Shown here: positions 1-6,229 of the stretch, piece by piece
How positions within the stretch are numbered: the first letter of the stretch is position 1
Layout of the letters: every line of letters starts with the position of its first letter
Origin: Phycisphaerales bacterium
GTDB taxonomy: Bacteria > Planctomycetota > Phycisphaerae > Phycisphaerales > UBA1924
Direction: 5' to 3'
Assembly: GCA_020054055.1 (NCBI GenBank)
Contig: JAGVLZ010000182.1
Location: forward strand, 1 to 11,541
DNA: 11,541 nt
Notes under the pieces: model-generated
What the model was told of the DNA's origin: nothing
The model's database searches: none
What the model saw: the letters and a program-made list of their open reading frames with translations, nothing else
Made by a program: the position numbers and the translations under genes

Positions 1-551
1 CGCGCCAAGTCCGCCGCCAGGTCCTTCGGCCGCAGGATCGGCGACGGCCGCAGCATCACCCCCGTCAGGTAATCCGTCAGACCTTGCTCGTGGTCCGCCG
101 CAAGGCTCGTCGGCGTGCTGCGCCAGAATGCCTCCGGCGTGGAACTGATCTGATACTTCGCTTCGATCCGCGCCTCACCGCTCTCCGCGTGACGAGCCAC
201 GAGCACGAACTCCCGGAAGTTCGTCGCCAGGACGTAGCCGTATTGCTTCCAGTATTTTGAGACCTGTTCGCCCCGCGCGGTGTCGTAGAGGTTGTCGATC
301 GCGGGCTTTACCTCGACCGCCAAGCGCATGTTGTTCGATTTCTTCTCAAAGACGCCAAGGTCCGGGTGTCCCGCTCCCTCGGACTTGAGTTCCATCGTGG
401 CGAAGAGTTTGGGGTCGAGCGTATCGCCGATCGCGGTGAGGAGCGCTTCGAGTTTGCTTTTGTAGGACTGCTCGCCGGTGGCCTTGCCCGTGCCGTGTGC
501 TTCGCGGAGCGATTCGAGGTACGCCTTGACTGGTTTCTGTCCTCTGGCCAT
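1..551 (-). CDS. N-terminal part of a large restriction-modification enzyme (type ISP/IIG-like, PD-(D/E)xK nuclease region); runs off the left edge
   Basis: The frame gives 183 residues (MARGQKPVKAYLES...) with no stop before the window edge, so the C-terminal part is missing. Residues about 24-40 (TGEQSYKSKLEALL) lead into a nuclease-like core: GHPDLGVF at 61-68, with P63-D64, followed by AVEVKP at 78-83, with E80 and K82. This matches the PD...ExK catalytic pattern. Next come RGEQVSKYWKQYGYVLATN (93-111) and REFVLVAR (113-120). This order is characteristic of the N-terminus of large single-chain restriction-modification proteins, in which a helical connector, an N6-adenine methyltransferase and a target-recognition region follow; none of those is visible here. 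The ATG at 551 was chosen because GGAG lies 5 bases upstream and the homologous-looking sequence begins just after it. The family would restrict and methylate DNA in the cytoplasm. A stand-alone nuclease or a BREX-type methylase cannot be excluded from the N-terminus alone. Confidence 0.75.
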   Translation of the reverse strand, partial: MARGQKPVKAYLESLREAHGTGKATGEQSYKSKLEALLTAIGDTLDPKLFATMELKSEGAGHPDLGVFEKKSNNMRLAVEVKPAIDNLYDTARGEQVSKYWKQYGYVLATNFREFVLVARHAESGEARIEAKYQISSTPEAFWRSTPTSLAADHEQGLTDYLTGVMLRPSPILRPKDLAADLA

Positions 552-580
552 CCTTGCTCCACGGTCAGAATGCTGAAGGA

Positions 581-614
581 AACATAGCACAATTCCTGAA
601 CGCCCTTCCGTCAA
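581..614 (-). promoter_or_regulatory. Possible extended -10 promoter for the restriction-modification gene
   Basis: On the minus strand TGCTATGTT (589-581) fits an extended -10 (TGnTATAAT-like), about 30 bases before the ATG at 551. A good -35-like TTGACG (614-609) lies upstream, but 22 bases separate it from the -10, which is too long for a normal sigma70 promoter. If this is real it works as an extended -10. The 93-base gap 552-644 must also hold the signals for lspA on the other strand, and I see no convincing promoter there. Confidence 0.3.
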
Positions 615-644
615 TTAAGAATCTCCGCTACAACTAGCGCCAGC

Positions 645-1313
645 ATGAACGGCCCCGAACCGGAAACGATCTCCGCGCCCCCCCGCCCATTCGAGCCGGC
701 GTTCCGCGTCCCCGGCGCGTGGGCGACGCTGGCGATTACTTTTCTGATCGCGCTCGCTGTGGACCTGGGGACGAAGCACGCGGCGTTCGAGTATGTGGCC
801 GATGTGCCGGTGCCCGTTTTGCGGGAGCGCGTGCTTGAGGTCGGGCCGCAGCGGCTGCATACGTTGATCCCGCCGCACGCGCCGGTGGTCGTTGTGCCTC
901 AGGTGCTTGACCTGCAACTCGTGTTGAACGCCGGGGCGGTCTTCGGCACTGGGCAGGGGAAGCGGTGGGTGTTCATTCCCTTCGCGTTTGTGGCGATCGG
1001 GTTCTGTCTCTGGATGTTCGGGCGATGGACCGACCGGCGCGATGGGCTCTCGCACATCTGCATCGGGCTCATCATCGCGGGCGGAGTCGGCAACCTGTAC
1101 GACCGCATCATGTTCGCGTGCGTGCGCGACTTTCTCCATCCTCTGCCGCACTTGCAAATTCCATTCGGGTTGAAATGGCCGAGCGGCGATGCGGCGCTGT
1201 GGCCCTACGTCAGCAATGTCGCGGACGCGTTCCTCATCATCGGCATCGGCCTCCTGATGATCCGTCTGTGGCGCTCGCCGCACCCCGCCCCCCTCACGCC
1301 GTCGAAGCGTTGA
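645..1313 (+). CDS. lspA: Signal peptidase II (prolipoprotein signal peptidase)
   Basis: LspA is the inner-membrane aspartic protease that cuts the signal peptide from diacylglyceryl-modified prolipoproteins before the lipobox cysteine. The 222-residue product shows the family blocks in order: VDLGTKHAAF (39-48, with D40 and K44), LNAGAVFG (94-101), GGVGNLYDRI (146-155) with catalytic D153, DFL (162-164) and YVSNVADAFLIIGIG (188-202) with catalytic D194. Membrane helices are apparent near 26-40, 107-125, 136-148 and 189-207. The family is usually about 160 residues. The excess is a 20-residue N-terminal extension, an enlarged periplasmic segment after the first helix (about 50-88) and a longer segment before the last helix (165-187). 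No good Shine-Dalgarno site precedes the ATG. The gene is convergent with the SGNH hydrolase and overlaps its 3' end by 20 bases. Confidence 0.93.
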   Translation: MNGPEPETISAPPRPFEPAFRVPGAWATLAITFLIALAVDLGTKHAAFEYVADVPVPVLRERVLEVGPQRLHTLIPPHAPVVVVPQVLDLQLVLNAGAVFGTGQGKRWVFIPFAFVAIGFCLWMFGRWTDRRDGLSHICIGLIIAGGVGNLYDRIMFACVRDFLHPLPHLQIPFGLKWPSGDAALWPYVSNVADAFLIIGIGLLMIRLWRSPHPAPLTPSKR

Positions 1314-2199
1314 CCGCGGCGGCGAACCTGGCGGCGACGCGGGCGAAGGCGGAGCTCTTCAGGTGAAGTTCGTCGCGCCAATCCTTTTCCTTGATCTCGT
1401 CGCGCAGGTCGATGTAGTGGAAGTTGGGGTGCTGTTTCGCCAGCGATTCGAGCATGTTGTTGAAGCCATCCACCAGTTGCTTCAGGATCGGGCGGCGCTG
1501 CGATTCCGCAATCCCCTTGCGGTCGAACGCGGGCTTGATCCACGGCCCGGCGACGCGGAAGATCAGCACCTCGACCGCCTTGCCGGAGGGGTAGGGGTAG
1601 CCGTAGCCGTGCGCACAGATCTGGATATTGGGCCTGGCTTCGGTCACCCGCCGGATCATTCTGCCGAGACTCACGAAGCCGACGGTATTCATCAGGTATC
1701 GCGCGAAATCGATGCGGAACTCTTCGAGTTCTGATGCGGAATGGTTGAGGTAGAACTCGAGTTCCGGGCCGACGACGTCGTTGCCGCCGCCGGAGAAGAG
1801 GAAGACGTCGGCGTTGACCTCGCGGATGCGGTCGATGACCCTGGTGAGCGGGTCCGGCTCGTGCGGGTTGTTGCCGAAGACCATGTTCTCGAGGGTGTCG
1901 CCGCGACGGGCGAAGTTCTCGATGCGGAAGCCGTGCATCCGGCGGAGGCAGTCGATGATGTCGGTGCCGACGGGGAAGTCGAACCAGGAGTCTCCCTCGG
2001 CGACGGCGACGGTGCGCGGCCTCTCGTCGTCGAATCTGAAGCCCCGAATTTTCGGGCTCTTCGGTGGTGCGGCGCCGCCGAGCGCGGTCCGCTTGAACTC
2101 GGCGACCTGCTGGGGGGTCAGTCGATCGAGCGCGAAGAGCGCCTGTCCGCCGTAGCCGGAGGCGGGATGGCGCGCCAATGAAGGCTGTCGCTTGGTCAT
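1294..2199 (-). CDS. SGNH/GDSL-type hydrolase, no visible signal peptide
   Basis: The 301-residue product has the SGNH blocks in order: block I EGDSWFDF (69-76) with nucleophile S71, block II RRGDTLENM (98-106) with G100, block III SGGGNDVV (136-143) with N140, and block V DELHL (276-280) with D276 and H279. Family members are esterases or lipases acting on acyl or acetyl esters; the substrate cannot be read from the sequence. The frame is open to 2322, but I chose the ATG at 2199 because GGGAG lies 8 bases upstream and the extra 41 residues look like translated intergenic DNA. The N-terminus (MTKRQPSLARHPASG) has no hydrophobic segment, so the enzyme appears cytosolic, whereas many SGNH enzymes are exported. 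Its stop lies inside the end of lspA. Confidence 0.85.
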   Translation of the reverse strand: MTKRQPSLARHPASGYGGQALFALDRLTPQQVAEFKRTALGGAAPPKSPKIRGFRFDDERPRTVAVAEGDSWFDFPVGTDIIDCLRRMHGFRIENFARRGDTLENMVFGNNPHEPDPLTRVIDRIREVNADVFLFSGGGNDVVGPELEFYLNHSASELEEFRIDFARYLMNTVGFVSLGRMIRRVTEARPNIQICAHGYGYPYPSGKAVEVLIFRVAGPWIKPAFDRKGIAESQRRPILKQLVDGFNNMLESLAKQHPNFHYIDLRDEIKEKDWRDELHLKSSAFARVAARFAAAVNASTA

Positions 2200-2230
2200 G
2201 ATGGTTCTCCCGAGGAAGCGTGAGCCCTTC

Positions 2231-2258
2231 AAGGTATCCCGCCTTTCCCTCGGGTCAA
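2231..2258 (-). promoter_or_regulatory. Possible sigma70-like promoter for the SGNH hydrolase
   Basis: The minus strand has TTGACC (2258-2253, five of six to consensus), a 16-base spacer, then TACCTT (2236-2231, only three of six). The start would fall near 2224, giving a leader of about 25 bases that includes the GGGAG before the ATG at 2199. The -35 is good and the -10 weak. I found no equally convincing promoter for the divergent thioesterase in 2200-2335. Confidence 0.35.
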
Positions 2259-2335
2259 GCCCGAATGGCGGCATGTGCACAGATTGAGCGCACGGTTGTG
2301 GACGATGCACATCCTTTATCATCGCGTATCACGCC

Positions 2336-2725
2336 ATGCCCCCCCTTCCTCCCAGCACCTCGCCCGCGATCCGAACGGTGATGATGCCGCGGGATACCAA
2401 CCCGCAGGGGTCGATCTTCGGCGGGGTGATCCTATCCTTCATCGACCAGGCGGCGTGGATCGAGGCGCTGCGGCAGGCCAACCGGCGGTATGTGACGGTG
2501 GCGATCAACACGGTGGAGTTCAAGCAGCCGGTGCTGGTCGGGGACATTCTTTCGCTGTGGGCGACGACGAAGAAGATCGGGCGGACGTCAATCACGGTGC
2601 ATGTGGATGTTCGGGCGAACCGGCCGGCGACCTCGCAGGACGATATCGCGGTGACGTCGGCGGATGTGGTGATGGTGGCGGTGGATGAGGCGGGGAAGCC
2701 GGTGGAAGTAGGCACTGGCCACTAG
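2336..2725 (+). CDS. Hot-dog-fold acyl-CoA thioesterase (YciA/BACH-like)
   Basis: This 129-residue protein probably hydrolyses acyl-CoA thioesters in the cytoplasm. The diagnostic part is RDTNPQGSIFGGVILSFID (19-37), which matches the YciA-type pattern DTNxxGxIFGGxxxxxxD with D20, N22, G25 and D37. The rest fits a single hot-dog domain: VTVAINTVEFKQPVLVGDIL (54-72) and SITVHVDV (85-92). The length is usual for one domain, and such proteins form dimers or hexamers. The ATG at 2336 lacks a Shine-Dalgarno site; an internal ATG pair just before PRDTN (M16/M17) is possible but would shorten the first strand region. The last codons (GTGH) and the stop lie inside the left arm of the heptad inverted repeat, so the C-terminus may have been rewritten by that element. 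The asparaginase follows 69 bases downstream and may be co-transcribed. Confidence 0.87.
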   Translation: MPPLPPSTSPAIRTVMMPRDTNPQGSIFGGVILSFIDQAAWIEALRQANRRYVTVAINTVEFKQPVLVGDILSLWATTKKIGRTSITVHVDVRANRPATSQDDIAVTSADVVMVAVDEAGKPVEVGTGH

Positions 2726-2790
2726 GCACTGGGCACTAGTGGATTCAGCGCGTTGTATCCTCTAGTGCCTCGTGCCCGGTGCCAAGTGCC
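2711..2790. repeat. Inverted repeat built from degenerate GGCACTN heptads
   Basis: The left arm (2711-2739) reads as four heptads, GGCACTG GCCACTA GGCACTG GGCACTA, plus G. The right arm (2762-2790), read on the minus strand, is GGCACTT GGCACCG GGCACGA GGCACTA plus G. The arms match at 23 of 29 positions around a 22-base loop (2740-2761), so the transcript can fold into a long hairpin. The left arm contains the thioesterase stop codon (2723-2725), and the right arm ends 4 bases before the asparaginase ATG. There is no T-run, so it is not a classical terminator. It looks like an interspersed short tandem repeat element, similar in kind to the heptamer repeats known in cyanobacteria. Confidence 0.8.
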
Positions 2791-2794
2791 TCAC

Positions 2795-3316
2795 ATGCGA
2801 CACATCGAACTCCTCACCACGGGCGGGACGATTGAGAAGGTCTACGACGAGGCCGCGGGGACGCTTGTTAATCGCGGGGCGATCGTGCAGCGGATGATCC
2901 GGCGGCTGCGGCTGGAGGAGACCGAGGTCCGAGTGCGGGAGGTGCTGGCGAAGGACAGCCTGCACATTACGAAGGATGAGCGATTGCTGATCGTCAAGGC
3001 GGTGCGCGATGCGCTCGCGAGCAGCCCGGCACCGGCGGGGATCGTCGTGCTGCACGGCACGGATACGCTGTGCGAGACGGGTGATCTGCTGCACGAGATT
3101 CTTGAGGCCGGTGGCGCGCCGGCATGTCCGATCGTGCTGACGGGGGCGATGCGGCCCTATGAGATGAAGCGGTCGGATGCGATCCAGAATCTCACGGAGG
3201 CGATGTTTGCGACGAGTCTTGTCGGGCCGGGGGTGTATGTGGCGGCGCATGGTCGGGTGTTGAAGTTCCCGGGTGTGGTGAAGGATCGGGGGCGGGGGAC
3301 TTTTGTCGTCGCTTGA
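2795..3316 (+). CDS. Single-domain asparaginase-type amidohydrolase
   Basis: The 173-residue product corresponds to only the N-terminal catalytic domain of bacterial asparaginases, which are usually about 330 residues. Visible motifs are LLTTGGTIEK (6-15) with nucleophile-type T12, VVLHGTDTLCET (84-95) with T89 and D90, IVLTGAMRPYEMKRSDA (113-129), and GVVKDRGRGTF (160-170). K163 there aligns with the catalytic lysine of the E. coli type II enzyme (K162). All four residues of the two catalytic triads therefore appear present. The end just after K163 looks natural, because short asparaginase-domain proteins of this size exist. The usual substrate would be asparagine or a related amide, but the missing C-terminal domain makes activity uncertain. 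The ATG at 2795 begins directly at the conserved strand; an upstream TTG in frame at 2753 would add only repeat-encoded residues. There is no Shine-Dalgarno site because the heptad repeat occupies that position. Confidence 0.82.
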   Translation: MRHIELLTTGGTIEKVYDEAAGTLVNRGAIVQRMIRRLRLEETEVRVREVLAKDSLHITKDERLLIVKAVRDALASSPAPAGIVVLHGTDTLCETGDLLHEILEAGGAPACPIVLTGAMRPYEMKRSDAIQNLTEAMFATSLVGPGVYVAAHGRVLKFPGVVKDRGRGTFVVA

Positions 3317-3323
3317 GCGTAAA

Positions 3324-3352
3324 TTGCAGCAAGCGCTCCGGGCGTCTATCTT
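3324..3352 (+). promoter_or_regulatory. Possible sigma70-like promoter for the exported unknown protein
   Basis: TTGCAG (3324-3329) and TATCTT (3347-3352) are separated by 17 bases. The -10 matches consensus at four of six positions and the -35 at three. A start near 3359 would leave the ATG at 3362 almost leaderless, which favours the downstream starts at 3383 or 3389. Confidence 0.3.
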
Positions 3353-3388
3353 CCCGAGCCAATGACGAGCAATCGGAGGCGAATGGCA

Positions 3389-4582
3389 ATGCATATCAAG
3401 TTCAAGGTTCGGATTGCCCAAATCTGTGCGGCCGCGGCTCTTGCCACCACGGTGTACGGACAGGCCCAACCAGCAGGCCGTGATCGAGAAGCACAGAAGA
3501 CAAGCTCGGACCTGCAGAGCCTCGACGCTTCACGCCAAACATATGAAGAGACGCTTGATACGATCCGGCGGGACATTGAAGTTGAGTTCGACAAATCGCC
3601 CGATCCCGACGGGCTTGCCGGGTACAAACGGGGAGGCGTGCTGCCCGCGAGTAAGGCGTTCGATGCTCTCGAACGGAAGGCCGAGAATGCGGCCGAGTCG
3701 TTGCTTGACGCATACAAGACGGCTAGCCGTAATGCGAAGCGGGCAGGCGTTCGGGAAGAGCTGAGTCAAGAGGCCAACAGGATCAGGGAGTCAAATGATC
3801 TCTTGCCTTGGAGCAGTGTCCAAAACCCGCAGAGGTTGGTCGCAGGTGGCGATGCGATGCGACTGGACATTGGTGCGACGGGGGCGTTCCGCATAGAGGT
3901 GAGAGCGAAGCACGTTGGGAACGCGCCTGCGATACTCCTTGTGGGAGTTCCGCCGCGCGACCGCCGCGTGACCTGGCTTCGATCAGAACCGAACGCGGAA
4001 GGCGATTTCTGCGTGCTTGCGTCGGTTCAGAATGGTCAAGTCAATGCTGAGTTGGGGGTCAATCGGCCGATCGACCGTTCGCCCGCCAACTCCAACGATG
4101 TTGACTCCACTGGCCTATGGCTTCGCGCTGAGGGAGCAGACATCGAGGTGAAGTCGGTTCGAGCCAAACCGATTGTGATTGCTCACGAGCAGGCTGAGGC
4201 AACGAAGGACAAGAAGAATGAGAAGGCTAATCGCGCCGACCTCATGCCTGTGGGCAGCGTGTGGAGTGGTACTTCTGATCACAGCCATAAACCTCGTGAG
4301 ATTATTCACGTTCGCGCCACCGTCATCGAGTCAGGCGATAGTCAGGTCGTGTTGGATGCGACTTGGATGGGCGATAGTCAGTTGAAATGGTTCCTCAACC
4401 GTCAGGGAACTCGCGTCGAACTTGTCCGAGTAGAGGGAGAGAATGACGCTTCTCGATCCGAGCATGGCGGCGGCGGAAACGTCAGCGCGACGCAGCTGGC
4501 GCTCAACTGGCGTTGGCGATGGAACGACGGAAAGCAAGACTTGCGGTTTAGCGGGGTAATGCGCCTCAAACGTGATGAGTAG
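3389..4582 (+). CDS. Exported protein of unknown function with helical and beta-rich domains
   Basis: I do not recognise a named family. The 397-residue product begins with a Sec-type signal peptide: basic MHIKFKVR, hydrophobic IAQICAAAALATTVYG, with likely cleavage after VYG (residue 24), so it should act in the periplasm or outside. Residues about 34-135 are highly charged and look helical or coiled-coil. Residues about 150-260 are strand-rich and end with GLWLRAEGADIEVKSVRAKP (242-261), which loosely resembles the last strands of lectin-like sandwich domains. A Lys/Glu-rich linker (264-284) leads to a second strand-rich domain (286-395) containing VGSVWSG and the Trp-rich WRWRW. I chose the ATG at 3389 because GGAGG (3375-3379) is 9 bases upstream; ATGs at 3362 and 3383 are in frame. 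The GC content is lower than its neighbours: 34 of 60 in 4141-4200 against 40 of 60 in 2461-2520. Confidence 0.7.
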   Translation: MHIKFKVRIAQICAAAALATTVYGQAQPAGRDREAQKTSSDLQSLDASRQTYEETLDTIRRDIEVEFDKSPDPDGLAGYKRGGVLPASKAFDALERKAENAAESLLDAYKTASRNAKRAGVREELSQEANRIRESNDLLPWSSVQNPQRLVAGGDAMRLDIGATGAFRIEVRAKHVGNAPAILLVGVPPRDRRVTWLRSEPNAEGDFCVLASVQNGQVNAELGVNRPIDRSPANSNDVDSTGLWLRAEGADIEVKSVRAKPIVIAHEQAEATKDKKNEKANRADLMPVGSVWSGTSDHSHKPREIIHVRATVIESGDSQVVLDATWMGDSQLKWFLNRQGTRVELVRVEGENDASRSEHGGGGNVSATQLALNWRWRWNDGKQDLRFSGVMRLKRDE

Positions 4583-4719
4583 CGAACGCACGAATCAGTA
4601 GTCAACGATCGCGTCACGTCTAACACACTGCGTGCGGTCCGCGCAAATCTCCCTCCTTGCGGGCGAGGTTCCAGCGGTTGCAGCGGTGTGGTCGAAGTCG
4701 CTCGCTCACTTATTCTCAG

Positions 4720-4977
4720 TCACGCGCCATCCTTCGCCGCGCTGCCGTTCTTTGGCGGCTTCCCTCCAGTGATGGAGAGCGACGTCACCAGTGTGGGGTC
4801 GATGATCTCGAAGCCTTCATCGCCCGGAAGGAAGACGATCGCGGAGCGGCGGCCCTCTGGCGGGAGCGCGAGAAACTCGGGGTGGGGGATTCGGAACTTG
4901 CGACCGTCGGCGAGGTTCAAGGTGAAGACCTTGAAGGGCTCGGCTCGTTGGGCTTTGCGGAGTTCGTCGATGTGCAT
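4720..4977 (-). CDS. Small conserved-type hypothetical protein (85 residues)
   Basis: The 85-residue product starts MHIDELRKAQRAEPFKVFTL, continues with LADGRKFRIPHPEFLALPP (22-40), and has AIVFLPGDEGFEIIDPTLVTSL (46-67). The sequence resembles a very common small planctomycete protein type with the pattern (RAxPFxPFxxxLADGR)...(HPEFLA)...(xIxD..LVTxL). Its function is unknown to me. There is no signal peptide or membrane helix, so it is probably a compact cytosolic alpha/beta protein. The same frame is open much further upstream, across the ATPase gene in another frame, but the homologous-looking sequence begins at this ATG. It follows the ATPase by 110 bases and lies beyond a strong hairpin, so it is probably a separate unit rather than part of the importer. 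The 137 bases to its left (4583-4719), between two convergent genes, hold nothing I can identify. Confidence 0.72.
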   Translation of the reverse strand: MHIDELRKAQRAEPFKVFTLNLADGRKFRIPHPEFLALPPEGRRSAIVFLPGDEGFEIIDPTLVTSLSITGGKPPKNGSAAKDGA

Positions 4978-5051
4978 GTAGGGAGTTCCGGTTACTGAAC
5001 GGGAATATGGTAGCCGCGCGCCTGCCCCCTCCGCCCTCGAAGACTCGGGCA

Positions 5052-5087
5052 CCTCCCCCGCCCCCGGAATAGGACCGGGGGAGGAGG
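5052..5087 (-). terminator. GC-rich hairpin directly after the ATPase stop codon
   Basis: On the minus strand the arm CCTCCTCCCCCGG begins at the base after the TAG stop (5090-5088). A 7-base loop, TCCTATT, and the arm CCGGGGGCGGGGGAGG follow. Seven perfect pairs next to the loop and five outer pairs flank a small internal bulge. No T-run follows, so it is not a textbook factor-independent terminator. It may end or protect the importer transcript. Confidence 0.45.
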
Positions 5088-6212
5088 CTAGGCGCGGAGC
5101 ACGTTCCGCCCGAACTCGCCTGGCTCGAAGATGTGGACGTGGTCCATGTCGAGGTGGAACTCGATGTCGCGGGCGACTGGGAAATCGGGGCGGGCGGTGA
5201 CGCGGGCGATGACGTGCTGGCCCTTGGGTGTGGTGCAGGAGACGTCGATCAGGTCGCCCAGCGGCTCGACGACTTCGGTGCGGAGGCGGAGGGCGTTGCC
5301 CCTGCCCGCGTAGCGGCCGACGGGGGTTTCGCTCATGGCGCTGGGGCGGAAGCCCATGACCATCGCGCGGCCGACGTGGGGCTGGAGATGGACGCGGTCC
5401 TCGTCGCGCATGCGGAGGGGCGGTGCATCGGCGAAGTCGAAGACAAGACCAGTACCCCCGGTTTCCTCGTGCAGCGTGCCGTTGAGGAAGTTCATTGGAG
5501 GGGAGCCGAGGAAGGCGGCGACGAAGCGGTTGATCGGCTTGCGGTAGATGTTCAGCGGCGTATCCACCTGCTGGATGTGGCCGGCGCTCATAACGACGAT
5601 GCGGTCGCCGAGGGTCATCGCCTCTTCCTGGTCGTGAGTGACGTAGACGGTGGTGGTCTTGAGGCGCTGGTGGAGGTTCTTCAGTTCGGTGCGCGTGGTG
5701 ACGCGGAGTTTGGCGTCGAGGTTGGAGAGGGGTTCGTCGAAGAGGAAGACCTTGGGCTCGCGGACGATGGCGCGGCCGAGGGCGACGCGCTGGCGCTGAC
5801 CGCCGGAGAGGGCCTTTGGTTTGCGTTCGAGGAGTTCGTGGAGGCCGAGCGTGTGAGCGGCGGCCTCGACGCGTTTGCGGATGTCGGCGCGGGGCATTTT
5901 GCGGAGCATGAGGCCGAAGGCCATGTTTTTGTAGACCGACATGTGCGGGTAGAGGGCGTAGTTCTGGAAGACCATGGCGATGTCGCGGTCTTTCGGGTGG
6001 ACATCGTTGACCCTGCGGCCGCCGATCTCGATGGAGCCGGCGGTGATCTCTTCGAGGCCGGCGATCATGCGGAGGGTGGTGCTCTTGCCGCAGCCGGAGG
6101 GGCCGACGAAGACGACGAACTCGCCGTCGTGGATGGAGAGGGAAAAGTCGTGGACGGCGGTGATGTTGCCGTCGTAGGTCTTTTTGACGTTGGTGAGTGT
6201 GAGGGTGGACAT
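5088..6212 (-). CDS. ABC importer ATPase, MalK/UgpC/MsmX type
   Basis: This 374-residue ATPase should power the importer encoded upstream by dimerising under the two permeases. The nucleotide-binding domain is complete: Walker A GPSGCGKST (37-45), Q-loop VFQNYALYPHMSVYKNMAFGL with Q83, signature LSGGQRQR (135-142), Walker B VFLFDEPLSNLD (155-166) and H-loop VTHDQEE with H193. The PHMSVYKNMAFGL and SNLDAKLR stretches are typical of the carbohydrate importer subclass. Residues from about 237 form the C-terminal TOBE/OB regulatory region (GSPPMNFLNGTL onward), and the length is normal for MalK/UgpC. Neighbours support sugar or polyol import, but these ATPases can serve several importers, so the substrate cannot be named. 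No clear Shine-Dalgarno site precedes the ATG. The 91-base gap to the upstream permease carries a CACAGAG-type repeat. Confidence 0.95.
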   Translation of the reverse strand: MSTLTLTNVKKTYDGNITAVHDFSLSIHDGEFVVFVGPSGCGKSTTLRMIAGLEEITAGSIEIGGRRVNDVHPKDRDIAMVFQNYALYPHMSVYKNMAFGLMLRKMPRADIRKRVEAAAHTLGLHELLERKPKALSGGQRQRVALGRAIVREPKVFLFDEPLSNLDAKLRVTTRTELKNLHQRLKTTTVYVTHDQEEAMTLGDRIVVMSAGHIQQVDTPLNIYRKPINRFVAAFLGSPPMNFLNGTLHEETGGTGLVFDFADAPPLRMRDEDRVHLQPHVGRAMVMGFRPSAMSETPVGRYAGRGNALRLRTEVVEPLGDLIDVSCTTPKGQHVIARVTARPDFPVARDIEFHLDMDHVHIFEPGEFGRNVLRA

Positions 6213-6229
6213 GGGTCAGAAGAAAGACA

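Noticed and set aside
308..592. Minus-strand open frame of 94 codons near the left edge
   Set aside because: It is Arg/Ser/Thr-rich and out of frame with the recognised restriction-modification protein starting at 551.
606..634. Promoter-like spacing TTCCGT-17-TACAAC before lspA
   Set aside because: The -35 matches consensus at only two of six positions, so spacing alone does not support it.
615..1283. Minus-strand open frame of 222 codons opposite lspA
   Set aside because: The lspA motifs on the plus strand are complete, and this frame is Arg/His/Asp-rich shadow sequence.
2200..2322. Upstream extension of the SGNH hydrolase start to 2322
   Set aside because: The additional 41 residues look like translated intergenic DNA. 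A good GGGAG precedes the ATG at 2199, and the extension adds no signal peptide.
3122..3152. Possible loss of a catalytic lysine in the asparaginase, because Cys replaces Lys before PIVLTGAMRP
   Set aside because: Counting against the E. coli type II enzyme shows that lysine is not the catalytic one. The catalytic equivalent is K163 near the C-terminus, which is present.
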